Source of the DNA: Barrientosiimonas humi | GTDB lineage: Bacteria; Actinomycetota; Actinomycetes; Actinomycetales; Dermatophilaceae | Length of the DNA stretch: 64,000 nucleotides | Assembly (NCBI RefSeq): GCF_006716095.1 | Contig: NZ_VFOK01000001.1 | Coordinates: 2,573,375-2,637,374, forward strand | Direction of reading: 5' to 3' | Notes under the pieces: model-generated | Seen by the model: the letters and a program-made list of their open reading frames with translations, nothing else | What the model was told of the DNA's origin: nothing | Database searches by the model: none | In this document: one piece after another, positions 41,650 through 50,560 of the stretch | Position numbering within the stretch: the stretch's first letter is position 1 | Layout: each line of letters begins with the position of its first letter | Made by a program: the position numbers and the translations under genes

Positions 41650-43881
41650 ATGACAGCTCGAACCAGCGCACGGCACGGGCCGGACGAAGACGGTCGGAGT
41701 GACGAGGAGCGGCACGACACCCCCGCGTCTGGCGAGGGGTGCGACCTCGTCTCGCTGCTCGCCACCTTGCCGGAGCACGTCGCCGACTGGCTGATCGAGA
41801 CGATCGAGGCGGTCGCCGTCGACCCGGCCGGTCCGGCGTCGGTCGGCACCAGCCGGCTCACCGGTCCGACGACCGTCGTGGCCGGCGGGCCCGACCCGGT
41901 CGACGACCCAGCCCTCGCACGCGCGGTGGCGGGCGACCTGATCCGGGCGGCGCGGGGCATCCAGGCATGGGCCGAGTCGGCCGAGATCGAGGGCGTACGG
42001 CGGCTGCTGGCGGCAGTCGAGGCCGACCACAACCTCGACCTTGGCCAGCACGATCCCCCGTCAAGACGCACGACCCGCTGCGGCCTGGCGCGCACCGCCG
42101 TGGCCACCGAGCTGCAGGTGCTCACCGGACTGCCCCTGACACAGTGCCGTGACCGCGTCGCGCTCGCGTCCGCGCCGGAGTCCCGAGCCGGCTACCTCCG
42201 CGCGCGGATCGCGAGCGGCACGACGTCGATCTACCGCGCGACCACGGTCCTGAAGGAGACCGAGCATCTCGACCCGTTCACCGCCGACGAGATCGCGCGG
42301 CGCGCGCTGCGGCCGATCGACGGGAAGGCCACCAAGTCCTCCGACCCGCAGGCCGGTGGTCACCGCAGCTTCCCGCGGTACGCCCCCGCCCCCGCCGCGG
42401 ACCAGTCACCGCCGGGCGGGGTCGGCTCGGACGGCGCCCAGCCTGTCCCCCGATCGCCCGGTGCTGGGCCTCCGGCTGAGGTGCCCGCGGACGGCGCTAC
42501 CAGGAGCCGGTCGTCTGGCGCAGCCCCGGAGGCCGGCGCGGCGGGAACGGCGACGGATGCCGACGTGGCGGGTCAGTGCCTGGCAGGAGACGGTCGGGCG
42601 GGCGACGTTGCTCCCCCTGCTATCGACGAACCCGGCCTTGCCGCCACGTCCGGCCTGGGCTCCGGGACGGGGCCTCTCGGTCAGTTCCCGGGCGCCGAGC
42701 CCGACGGCCAGCCCGTCGCAACCGAGCCCGTCGCGACCGAGCCCGACGGTCAGCACCCCGCGACCGAGCCCAGCGGTCAGCTCCCCGGGATGGCGTCGGA
42801 CAGCCTGCTCGCCGGCACCGGGCCGCTCCTGCATTGCGGTCCGCAGCCCGACAGCCACGAGATCGCCCGCGTGCCAGACGGATTCGCGTCCGAGACCGCT
42901 GCCCTGATCGAGCTGGGCAACGTCTCGCAGCAGACGTTCCGACGTCGGCTCGCCCGCGACATCGGGTCGGCGGCGTCTCCCGAGGTCGACGCCGAACGGG
43001 TCCGCGCCCGGGCGCGCGCCGGACGTGAGCTGCATGCCGAACCCGCCGACCACGGCATGGCCCGCCTCGATCTCTCCGCCGAGGCTGATCGCGTGTTCGC
43101 CGCGCACGAGCGCATCGACCGGCTGGCCCGCAAGGCTCGTGCCGAGGGTGATCCGCGCAACCTGGCCCAGCTGCGCAGCGACGTCGCGACCGACCTGCTC
43201 GTCCACGGCACCGTGCCCGACGACCAGCTGCTCGGCGACGCGCCGCCGGGTCGGGTCCATGTGGTGGTGTGCCTCTCCACGCTGCTCGGTCTGGACCAGC
43301 TCCCCGCCGAGATCCCCGGGTCCGGGCTGCTGACGGCCGCCCAGGCGCGGCGGGTCGCCCTGCGAGCGGGATCGACCTGGCGGCGGATCGTCACCGACTC
43401 GACGACCGGGGCCGCGATCGACAGCAGCCGCACCTACCGGCCGACCCAGGCGATGCGCGAGCACGTGCTGGCCCGTGACCGCACGTGCCGGGCGCCCGGC
43501 TGCGAGATCGTCGGGACCGGGGTCGACCTCGACCACGTGCGTGAGTGGTGCCGCGACGCGCGACGTCCCGCGGACGGGGCCACCCATCCGGACAACCTCG
43601 TCCTCCTGCACCGCGGCCACCACAACCCCAAGACCCGCCGCTGGTGGAAGGTCCAGCCCGGCGCGTCCGGGACGCTCCGTTGGAAGACGCTCACCGGGCG
43701 GGAGATCACGACCCGTCCCGGGAGCTACCGAGACCTCACCGAACGTGCTGCCGGGGAGGACGTGTCCTTCCTGGAGGCGCGCGGCGCGCGGCGCCTGGAG
43801 GAACTCGGTAACCCCCGACCCCTCACCCCTGAGGAAGCCGCGCTGCACGATCACCTGGCCGAAGGCCGGAGGCCGAGGTGA
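41650..43881 (+). CDS. DUF222/HNH endonuclease (13E12 repeat family)
   Basis: A 743-residue protein. Residues about 25-230 and 400-520 are the DUF222 (13E12-family) helical domain (LLATLPEHVADWLIETIEAV, then GLPLTQCRDRVALASAPE). It is split by a 160-residue Gly/Pro/Ala/Ser insert with short repeats (ATEPDGQ). The C-terminus holds the HNH nuclease: RDRTCRAPGCEIVGTGVDLD, DHVREW, HPDNLVLLHRGHHNPKTRRW (metal-binding HNH and Cys residues). ATG at 41650 has GGGGGAGG just upstream; the frame is open back to 41110 only through the array. DUF222-HNH genes are repeated, possibly mobile, in actinobacteria. The target site is unknown. Confidence 0.9.
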   Translation: MTARTSARHGPDEDGRSDEERHDTPASGEGCDLVSLLATLPEHVADWLIETIEAVAVDPAGPASVGTSRLTGPTTVVAGGPDPVDDPALARAVAGDLIRAARGIQAWAESAEIEGVRRLLAAVEADHNLDLGQHDPPSRRTTRCGLARTAVATELQVLTGLPLTQCRDRVALASAPESRAGYLRARIASGTTSIYRATTVLKETEHLDPFTADEIARRALRPIDGKATKSSDPQAGGHRSFPRYAPAPAADQSPPGGVGSDGAQPVPRSPGAGPPAEVPADGATRSRSSGAAPEAGAAGTATDADVAGQCLAGDGRAGDVAPPAIDEPGLAATSGLGSGTGPLGQFPGAEPDGQPVATEPVATEPDGQHPATEPSGQLPGMASDSLLAGTGPLLHCGPQPDSHEIARVPDGFASETAALIELGNVSQQTFRRRLARDIGSAASPEVDAERVRARARAGRELHAEPADHGMARLDLSAEADRVFAAHERIDRLARKARAEGDPRNLAQLRSDVATDLLVHGTVPDDQLLGDAPPGRVHVVVCLSTLLGLDQLPAEIPGSGLLTAAQARRVALRAGSTWRRIVTDSTTGAAIDSSRTYRPTQAMREHVLARDRTCRAPGCEIVGTGVDLDHVREWCRDARRPADGATHPDNLVLLHRGHHNPKTRRWWKVQPGASGTLRWKTLTGREITTRPGSYRDLTERAAGEDVSFLEARGARRLEELGNPRPLTPEEAALHDHLAEGRRPR

Positions 43882-43905
43882 TGCGCGGCCGGGGTCTGGA
43901 TGCGC

Positions 43906-44027
43906 GCTCCGCACCACTCGACCAGCCTGAGCGCGGCGCGGGTCTCGACACGCGCTGCGCACGCTCCGCACCACCCGGCCCGCCCGAGCGCGCGACCGCG
44001 CGGCTGAACCAGCGCGAGCGCAGCGGC
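43906..44027. repeat. Degenerate family-A-like repeat region
   Basis: Between the convergent HNH and rsmI genes, the pieces GCGCTCCGCACCACTCGACCAGCC and CGCGGGTCTCGACACGCGCTGC (read in parts) resemble decayed family-A units, followed by GAACCAGCGCGAGCGCAGCG. No terminator is clear. Confidence 0.45.
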
Positions 44028-44876
44028 CTAGTCCGAGGGGTTCGGGGCCGAGCGGGCCTCGAGGGCGGCGGCATAGAGCTGCTTCGCGGGTACGCCCGTC
44101 GCGGCCGAGACCTCGCGCGTCGCGTCCTTGAGCCGGGTGCCGTCCGCGACACGGCCCAGCACCTGCTGCAGCGCGGCGTCCGGGTCGGCCGCGCGGCGCG
44201 TGGCACCCGAGACCACGACGGTGATCTCTCCGCGGACCCCCTCACCCGCCCAGTCGGCGAGCTCGGCGAGGCCGCCCCGGCGTACCTCCTCGTAGGTCTT
44301 GGTCAGCTCGCGGCAGACCGCCGCAGGCCGCTCCGGCCCGAACGCCTCGGCCATCGCGGCAAGAGTGTCGGCGAGACGGTGCGGCGACTCGAAGAAGACC
44401 ATCGTCCGGCGCTCGTCGGCGAGCTCGGCCAGCGCGCGGGTCCGCTCCCCGGCCTTGCGCGGCGGGAAGCCCTCGAAGCAGAACCGGTCGACCGGCAGCC
44501 CGGAGACCGCGAGCGCCGCCAGCACCGCGCTCGGCCCGGGGATGCAGGTGAGCGGCTGGTCGGCCTCGACGCACGCGGCGACCAACCGATAACCGGGGTC
44601 GCTGACCGACGGCATGCCGGCGTCGGTGACGAGCAGCACCTGTTCGCCTGACGCGATCCGCCGCACGAGATCCGCCGTGCGCGACGCCTCGTTGTGCTCG
44701 TGATAACTCAGCACCTGACCGCGCGGGACGACCCCGAGCGCGTCGCACAACCGACGCAGCCGGCGGGTGTCCTCGGCGGCCACCACGTCCGCGTCGGCGA
44801 GCGCACGCACCAGCCGGGGCGGGGCGTCGTGACTGTCGCCGATGGGGGTCGCGGCGAGGATGAGCTGTCCGGCCAT
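44028..44876 (-). CDS. rsmI: 16S rRNA (cytidine-1402-2'-O)-methyltransferase
   Basis: A 282-residue SAM-dependent tetrapyrrole-methylase-fold enzyme that 2'-O-methylates C1402 in the 16S decoding centre. Typical segments are LILAATPIGDSHDAPPRLVRALADADVVAAEDTRRLRRL (in part TPIG, AEDTRR), SYHEHNE, LVTDAGMPSVSDPGYRLV, CIPGPSAVLAALAVSGLP and FEGFPPRKAGER. Length is normal. It is divergent from the mannosyltransferase gene, the order rsmI-PMT being conserved in actinobacteria. Confidence 0.96.
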   Translation of the reverse strand: MAGQLILAATPIGDSHDAPPRLVRALADADVVAAEDTRRLRRLCDALGVVPRGQVLSYHEHNEASRTADLVRRIASGEQVLLVTDAGMPSVSDPGYRLVAACVEADQPLTCIPGPSAVLAALAVSGLPVDRFCFEGFPPRKAGERTRALAELADERRTMVFFESPHRLADTLAAMAEAFGPERPAAVCRELTKTYEEVRRGGLAELADWAGEGVRGEITVVVSGATRRAADPDAALQQVLGRVADGTRLKDATREVSAATGVPAKQLYAAALEARSAPNPSD

Positions 44877-44981
44877 GCGGGACAGCGTACGAATGTCGCC
44901 GCCGGAGGCTCAGCACCCTCGACTACCCTCCGACGAGGCAGCGCCGACGACCGATGCGAGACGACCAAGGGGGACCCATCC

Positions 44982-46655
44982 GTGCCAGCCACGCTCGACC
45001 GGTCCGACGCGCAGCCGTCGCCGACCTCGCCCGCGGGTGAGAGCGACACCGAGACCCGGCTGCTCCGCCGACTCCTCGGACGACCCCGCTCGGCCAAGGA
45101 GAAGCTGTGGGCCTGGCTCGGCCCGGCGATCATCACGGTCATCGGCGGCGTGCTGCGGCTGTGGGACGTCGGCCGGCCGCACCAGCTGATCTTCGACGAG
45201 ACCTACTACGTCAAGCAGGGCTGGTCGACCGTCCAGAACGGCTACGAGCTGCGCATCCCCGAGGGGTACGAAGGCGCCGACGCCGACAAGCTGTTCACGA
45301 ACAACGCCTGGCCACAGGCGTACGGCACCGACGCCGACATGGTCGTGCACCCGCCGGTCGGCAAGTGGCTGATCGGCTGGGGCGAGCAGCTGTTCGGCAT
45401 CAATGACTCGTTCGGCTGGCGGTTCGCCGTCGCAATCTGCGGCACGCTGACGATCTTCCTGGTCGGCCGCGCCGCCTGGCACCTGTTCCGCTCGGCGCTG
45501 CTCGCCAACGTCGCGGCGCTGCTGATCGCGGTCGAGGGGATGTCGTTCGTCCACTCCCGCGTCGGCATCCTCGACGGGATCCTCGCCTTCTGGGTCGTGG
45601 CGGCGTTCGTCGCGCTGCTCGCCGACCGCGACTGGGCCCGGCGACGGCTCGCCGCCAAGGTCGCCGCCGCCAAGGACTCCGGTCAGTTCGTCGGCGCGAT
45701 GCAGCTCGGTGGTCCCTGGCTCGGGCTGCGGCCGTGGCGCTGGGTCGCCGGCATCTGCCTCGGCCTCGCGATCGGCACCAAGTGGTCCGGCGGCTTCTTC
45801 CTCGTCGCGTTCGGGCTGATGTCGGTCTGGTGGGACCTCGGCGCGCGGCGCGCGGTGGGCGTACGCCGGTACTACTCCGCCACGTTCGTCAAGGACGCCC
45901 TCCCCGCCCTGGTGTCGATGGTCGTGACCTCCGTCGTCGTCTACGTCGCCAGCTGGTGGGGCTGGTTCCGCAGCACCGCCGGGTACCAGCGCGACTGGGG
46001 CGCGCAGAACCCGGCCGTCAAGGACACCGGTCTGCAACCGGACAGCTCGCTGTTCGCGTGGCTGCCCGACTCGCTGCGGTCGCTGTGGAAATACCACCTC
46101 GACATGTTCAACTCGGCGGCCAGCATCACCTCGCCGCACACGTACGAGTCGAACCCCTGGTCGTGGATGATCCAGGCCCGCCCGGTGCTGTTCTTCGCCG
46201 AGTACCCCAAGCGGGGCGAGGAGGGCTGCGGCAGCAACGAGTGCGCCAAGATCATCACCTCGCTCGGCAACGTCTCGATCTGGTGGGTCGCCACCGTCGG
46301 CATCGCGGTGCTGCTGTTCATGTGGCTGCTGCGGCGCGACTGGCGGGCCGGCGCGATCCTTGCGGGCCTGGCGGCGGGGTGGCTGCCCTGGTTCGCCTAC
46401 CAGGAGCGCACGATCTTCACGTTCTACGCCGTCGTCATGGCGCCGTTCGCCGTGCTGATCGTGACCTACCTGTGCGGCATGGCCCTCGGCTCCGAACGAG
46501 CATCGGCCGTCCGCAGACGCGTGGGCGCGATCGCCGTCGGCGCCTACGTGACCGTCGCCGTGGCGTTCTTCATCTTCTGGTGGCCGATCTACACCGCCCA
46601 GGTGGTCCCGCGCGGCTTCTGGGCGATGCACAACTGGTTCCCCAGCTGGATCTAG
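44982..46655 (+). CDS. Protein O-mannosyltransferase (PMT family)
   Basis: A 557-residue GT39 membrane enzyme that transfers mannose from polyprenyl-phosphate-mannose to Ser/Thr of exported proteins. The catalytic DE pair is Asp 72-Glu 73 in LIFDETYYVKQGW. Other family features are HPPVGKWLIGWGEQLFG, HSRVGILDGILAFWV and GLAIGTKWSGGFFL, with about 11 membrane segments and the final FWWPIYTAQVVPRGFW. GTG at 44982 follows AAGGGGGAC; the frame upstream is shadow of rsmI. It corresponds by position to Rv1002c (from memory). Likely targets here include the Ser/Thr-rich lipoproteins such as RpfB. Confidence 0.95.
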   Translation: MPATLDRSDAQPSPTSPAGESDTETRLLRRLLGRPRSAKEKLWAWLGPAIITVIGGVLRLWDVGRPHQLIFDETYYVKQGWSTVQNGYELRIPEGYEGADADKLFTNNAWPQAYGTDADMVVHPPVGKWLIGWGEQLFGINDSFGWRFAVAICGTLTIFLVGRAAWHLFRSALLANVAALLIAVEGMSFVHSRVGILDGILAFWVVAAFVALLADRDWARRRLAAKVAAAKDSGQFVGAMQLGGPWLGLRPWRWVAGICLGLAIGTKWSGGFFLVAFGLMSVWWDLGARRAVGVRRYYSATFVKDALPALVSMVVTSVVVYVASWWGWFRSTAGYQRDWGAQNPAVKDTGLQPDSSLFAWLPDSLRSLWKYHLDMFNSAASITSPHTYESNPWSWMIQARPVLFFAEYPKRGEEGCGSNECAKIITSLGNVSIWWVATVGIAVLLFMWLLRRDWRAGAILAGLAAGWLPWFAYQERTIFTFYAVVMAPFAVLIVTYLCGMALGSERASAVRRRVGAIAVGAYVTVAVAFFIFWWPIYTAQVVPRGFWAMHNWFPSWI

Positions 46656-46771
46656 GTCTTTCTGCTCCGGCTCCTCCTCCGGCAGCCCGTCGCAAGCTCC
46701 GGCCTGCCGGCATCGTCGCCGAAGCGTGCCTGCCGGCGCGGTCGCGGTTGGCACGCCTCACTGGCGGAACC
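46656..46771. other. Convergent gap, no clear terminator
   Basis: The region between the convergent mannosyltransferase and PH-protein genes holds two GCCTGCCGGC copies (46708, 46729 area) that could pair with themselves, but no proper stem with T-run is seen. Confidence 0.3.
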
Positions 46772-48526
46772 CTAGGCAGACACGGATTCCGTGAGGAGCG
46801 GCTGCACGTGCGGGGGCAGCAGCTCCGCGGCCAGCTCGACGGCGCGAGGCTCGGCGACGTCGTAGACGTCGTAGACCTCGTCGCCCGCCGCGGTCGCGAC
46901 GACGAGCGTGGCGAGGCCCGCGCGCCGCTGGAAGAACGACTCGCGCACGGTCACCGCGACCACCCCGCGCCGCTCGACGACCTCGGTGTCGCGGCTGACG
47001 CTGCCGTTGCGAGTGACCAGGAACCGCTCGGTGAGCGCGTGGCCGAGGCTGCGCGCCCGGTCGTATGCCAACCACGGCGTGGCGAGCAGCGGCACCAGCC
47101 CGACGAGCCCCAGCCACGGCGCCCACCAGAACGTCAGCGCCACCGCCACCGCCGCGATGAGCACCCCGCTGCTCAGCGCCCGGGTCCAGCGGCGGCGGGT
47201 CGCGGCGGGGCCGTGCGGCTGCAACGGGTGGTCGAGCACGCCCGGCGTCTGCAGTACGTCGTCGGTCACCCGCCGCACGACCGCCACCGGGGCGGGCGGC
47301 ACGAGCATCCCGCCGGACTCGCTGTCGCTGGCGAGCCCGGTCGTGATCGCCGCGAGCGTGGCGCCGCGCGCGGGCCGCATCGGCAGCGTCTCCTTCATGG
47401 TGACGCCGCGCAGCCGCTCCTCCTCGATCGTCGTCGCGCGGGTGGTGAACAGGCCGCGCGAGACGTGCAGCGTGCCGCCGCGCACGCTGCGGGTGACGCG
47501 GAAGTTCCAGAACATCAGGACGTACCCGAGCACGCTCAGCAGCAGCACGCCGAGCAGTGCCACCAGCACGAGGCTCGCGACCAGCCCGACGATGCCGATC
47601 TGGGCGGCGATGTCCTCAGCGCGCTGCTCTGCGCTGCCGCTGACCTCCTCGAACCCGGCCCGCTCGAGGATCTGCCACCCGACGCCGAGGATCGCGGCAG
47701 CGCTGATCAGCCCCGTCGAGGTGAGCATGGCGTAGCGGATCCAGCCCGGCTCGAGGCGGACGATCTCCTGCTCCGGCTCGTCGAGGTCGAGCTCGACCCC
47801 GGCCCCCGGGCCGATCCCGGCCTCAACCCCAGAACCCACCCGGACCCCAGCCCCAGCGCCGGAAGCCGTTGCGCCGTCGAAGGATTCGACGCCCCCTGAA
47901 CCTCCCGCACCCGCCGCGCGACCCGCACCCGCCGCGCGCCGCCGGTGGATCAGCTCCTCGCGCAGCGCGGTCGCGCGATGGGCGGACAGCCCGTCGAGCG
48001 TGAGGTCGCTGGAGTCGGCGCCCGTGCCGATCTTCACCTCCGCCAGGCCGAGCAGCCGGTGCATCGGTGACGCGGTGACGTCGACGGTGCGCACCCGCGC
48101 CGTGGGCGAGGTGATGACCTTGCGGCTGATCAGGCCGGTGCGCAGCTGCACCTGGTCGGGGGTGAAGCGGTACCGCGTCGTGAACCAGCGCAGCACGCCC
48201 AGCAGCACGGCACCGACGACCGCGACGAGCCCGAACCACCACGGCTCGCCGTCGCCGGAGGTCGTCCCCGCGATCGCGATGCCGAGGAACGCCGGCAGGA
48301 ACCGGATCAGCTCGCGCACCGGGTGGATGAGCAGCATCCGGGTGTCGAGCCGGCGCCACCCGTCCGCATCGGCCCCGGGAGAGCCGGCGTCGACCGGCGA
48401 GCCGCCACCGGCGTACGTCGGGGGCGGGCTGTCGTCCGTCGCACCACCGGCCGACGTACGCCCACCCTCCCGTGGCGCACGCGTCGACCCGTGCGGCGTG
48501 GGCCAGGGGCCGGGCTGCTCGCTCAC
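46772..48526 (-). CDS. Bacterial PH (bPH2/DUF304) domain membrane protein, YdbT-like
   Basis: A 584-residue membrane protein with three PH-like (bPH2) domains each following a pair of membrane segments. The first is RYRFTPDQVQLRTGLISRKV to RTVDVTASPMHRLLGLAEVKIG; the second is NFRVTRSVRGGTLHVSRGLFTTRATTIEEERLRGVTM (in part HVSRGLFTTRATTI); the third is RFLVTRNGSVSRDTEVVERRGVVAV. Between one and two is a Gly/Ala linker (residues 225-270). The family often pairs with a small YdbS-like protein, here overlapping at 48523-48526. B. subtilis YdbS-YdbT protect against a bacteriocin; function here unknown. GTG 48526 is used as start since it overlaps the upstream stop. Confidence 0.88.
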   Translation of the reverse strand: MSEQPGPWPTPHGSTRAPREGGRTSAGGATDDSPPPTYAGGGSPVDAGSPGADADGWRRLDTRMLLIHPVRELIRFLPAFLGIAIAGTTSGDGEPWWFGLVAVVGAVLLGVLRWFTTRYRFTPDQVQLRTGLISRKVITSPTARVRTVDVTASPMHRLLGLAEVKIGTGADSSDLTLDGLSAHRATALREELIHRRRAAGAGRAAGAGGSGGVESFDGATASGAGAGVRVGSGVEAGIGPGAGVELDLDEPEQEIVRLEPGWIRYAMLTSTGLISAAAILGVGWQILERAGFEEVSGSAEQRAEDIAAQIGIVGLVASLVLVALLGVLLLSVLGYVLMFWNFRVTRSVRGGTLHVSRGLFTTRATTIEEERLRGVTMKETLPMRPARGATLAAITTGLASDSESGGMLVPPAPVAVVRRVTDDVLQTPGVLDHPLQPHGPAATRRRWTRALSSGVLIAAVAVALTFWWAPWLGLVGLVPLLATPWLAYDRARSLGHALTERFLVTRNGSVSRDTEVVERRGVVAVTVRESFFQRRAGLATLVVATAAGDEVYDVYDVAEPRAVELAAELLPPHVQPLLTESVSA

Positions 48527-49005
48527 GTCGCGTCGTCCCGGGACTGCTCGGTGACCACGGTGAGGTGCTCGACCAGCTCGTCGGCGACGGAGGCGTCGAG
48601 GCAGTCGATCGTCATCGTGCCGGCCGACGACGCGGTGGTGACCGACACGCTGGACAGGCCGAAGACGCGCTGCAGCCCGCTGCGCGAGGTGTCGACGGTC
48701 TGCACCCGCGAGATCGGCGCGACGCGCCGCGCGGTGGAGATCCAGCCGGACTGGGTGTAGACCGCCGTGGGCGTGACCTCCCAGCGGTGGATGCGATAGC
48801 GGATCGGCGGCTGCACCAGCACCCCGACGACCAGCCCGACGACCGACAGACCGAGCGCCGTCCACCGCCACCAGGGCGTGTCGTCGATGAAGATCACGAG
48901 CGCCAGCTGGATCGCGATGACCGTCAACCAGCCGAGCCCCGACGACAGCGCCCAGTACGGCTTCGCCCGCGGGGACACACGATTCGCGGGTTCGCGCAGC
49001 TGCAT
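48523..49005 (-). CDS. Bacterial PH (bPH2) domain protein, YdbS-like
   Basis: A 160-residue membrane protein: two membrane segments (LSSGLGWLTVIAIQLALVIF and WWRWTALGLSVVGLVVGVLV) and a bPH2 domain (YRIHRWEVTPTAVYTQSGWI, RRVAPISRVQTVDTSRS, LQRVFGLSSVSVTTAS). It overlaps the YdbT-like gene by 4 bases (GTGA) and is the leading gene of the pair. Promoter must lie in the 64 bases before the tRNA-Ala gene. Confidence 0.9.
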   Translation of the reverse strand: MQLREPANRVSPRAKPYWALSSGLGWLTVIAIQLALVIFIDDTPWWRWTALGLSVVGLVVGVLVQPPIRYRIHRWEVTPTAVYTQSGWISTARRVAPISRVQTVDTSRSGLQRVFGLSSVSVTTASSAGTMTIDCLDASVADELVEHLTVVTEQSRDDAT

Positions 49006-49069
49006 GCGCCGACCCTCTCACGTCGATTCGGACGCGGCGCGGCCCGGTGTTATGGTTGCTCTCGCTTCT

Positions 49070-49145
<76 letters not shown>

Positions 49146-49148
49146 CCG

Positions 49149-49192
49149 GACCCGCCGGGTGATCGCCGACCGCGACACCCGGCGGGTCTTTT
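49149..49192 (+). terminator. Rho-independent terminator after tRNA-Ala
   Basis: Perfect 13-base arms GACCCGCCGGGTG (49149-49161) and CACCCGGCGGGTC (49176-49188) with a 14-base loop, followed by TTTT. It lies 3 bases after the CCA end. Confidence 0.93.
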
Positions 49193-49279
49193 GTCGTCAT
49201 GCTGGTGGCACGCCCGCCGGGCGGCCGCCACGCGGGAAGCCGCCCGCCCAGCAGCCGCGGGCCCGATCGAGAGGCGCCG

Positions 49280-50032
49280 ATGAGCGACTGGCTTCCCGAC
49301 ACGCCGCCACCCCGGGGTTCGGAGCCCTGCACTCCCGCCGACGTGGGCGCCACCCCCGAGCTCGACGGCATGCGCTGGTCGCGGCGGGTGCTGCTGCTCG
49401 CCCTGACCCTCCTGTCGTACGTCCTGCTCGCCTTCGTCATGCTGCGCTCCGACTGGCTGAACTGGCTGTGGAGCCCCGGGTTCCTGCTCGCGCCCGTCGG
49501 CATCGTCTGGCTCGGGCTGATGCTCGTGAGCCTGCTGCAGGTGAGTCACCGGTGGAAGGCGTGGGTCCCCGGAGCGCTCCTGATCCTGACCCCGCTGACG
49601 CCGGGGCTCTTTGCCTTCTCCGCCCTGGGGCTGTACGCCGACGCCGGCATGAAGCAGGTCAGCGCCCGGGTGACCGAGAACCTGCCGTCGTCCTCGCGCA
49701 TCGCCGACGATCCGGTGCGGGTCGACTACGGCGACGAGACCGGCGTCGCCTACTGGCGGTCGTACGACACCGGGCGGACATGGAATCCGCGGAGTGGTGT
49801 CCCCGGCCCTGGCGCAGACGTCACCGTGCTGCGCGACCCGCGCGGCCTGCTGCCGCCGCTGGCCGGCGCCGAGCGCTGGACCATGTCGGTTCCGGCGAGT
49901 CTCGTGGGCCTCGCGGTCAGCCTGGCGCCACTGGCGGTGATCGGCGTCTCCGCCCTGACCCGCAAGAAGTCGGTCATCACGGCCGTCGGCGAGGACCGCT
50001 GGCCGCCCCGGCGCGGCACCGACGACGGCTGA
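49280..50032 (+). CDS. Hypothetical membrane protein
   Basis: A 250-residue protein I do not recognise. It has three membrane segments after residue 36 (VLLLALTLLSYVLLAFVML; LLAPVGIVWLGLMLVSLLQV; WVPGALLILTPLTPGLFAF), then an extracytoplasmic-looking part of about 80 residues (with RVDYGDETGVAYWRSYDTG) and a last segment (SLVGLAVSLAPLAVIGVSAL). ATG at 49280 is preceded by GAGAGG and gives a clean Ser/Asp start; the frame upstream reads through the terminator region. It stands alone between tRNA-Ala and a convergent gene. Confidence 0.75.
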   Translation: MSDWLPDTPPPRGSEPCTPADVGATPELDGMRWSRRVLLLALTLLSYVLLAFVMLRSDWLNWLWSPGFLLAPVGIVWLGLMLVSLLQVSHRWKAWVPGALLILTPLTPGLFAFSALGLYADAGMKQVSARVTENLPSSSRIADDPVRVDYGDETGVAYWRSYDTGRTWNPRSGVPGPGADVTVLRDPRGLLPPLAGAERWTMSVPASLVGLAVSLAPLAVIGVSALTRKKSVITAVGEDRWPPRRGTDDG

Positions 50033-50098
50033 CCGGCGCCGGCCATCGCTGACCGCCGCCGCGGCGGCCACCGCACCTCGCTCGCGCCGCCTCCCCGC

Positions 50099-50560
50099 TC
50101 ACAGCACGAAGACCCCCGCGACCGCGAGCAGCACCGCGAACAACCCGACGAACGACGGGACCCCCGCCCACCACGCGATGCGCCGCCCCAGCTGCTTGTC
50201 GGCGCCGGCCTGCTCGAGGTCGGCGCGCCAGTAGGTGTAGGCGCTGAACTGCATCGGTGCCGTGGCCAGCATGAACGGCGCGTACGCCAGCAGCGCCGGG
50301 ACGTGCACCAGCAGCCCCCACCGTTCGTCGCCGAGCTGCGCGCCCAGCTCCTGGCTCACCGCCACGAGCAGGACGTACGCCAGCAGCACCCCGGCCGACA
50401 CGAGCAGCGAGCGCGGGCCGGCCGACCGGCCCCACCGCCGCGCGCGTCGCACCCACCACGCCGCTAGCCGGTCGTCGAAGTCGTACCGGGCCCCGACGAA
50501 GACCGACCAGGCGAACGCGACGCCGAGCACGAGGGCGGCGCCCCACCATCCGCTGATCAC
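50099..50560 (-). CDS. Small hypothetical membrane protein
   Basis: A 153-residue protein with four predicted membrane segments (WWGAALVLGVAFAWSVFVGA; LLVSAGVLLAYVLLVAVSQ; VPALLAYAPFMLATAPM; WWAGVPSFVGLFAVLLAVAG). No family recognised. The GTG at 50560 follows GGAGGGGCC and overlaps the EamA stop by 4 bases, so it is co-translated with the exporter. Confidence 0.7.
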   Translation of the reverse strand: MISGWWGAALVLGVAFAWSVFVGARYDFDDRLAAWWVRRARRWGRSAGPRSLLVSAGVLLAYVLLVAVSQELGAQLGDERWGLLVHVPALLAYAPFMLATAPMQFSAYTYWRADLEQAGADKQLGRRIAWWAGVPSFVGLFAVLLAVAGVFVL

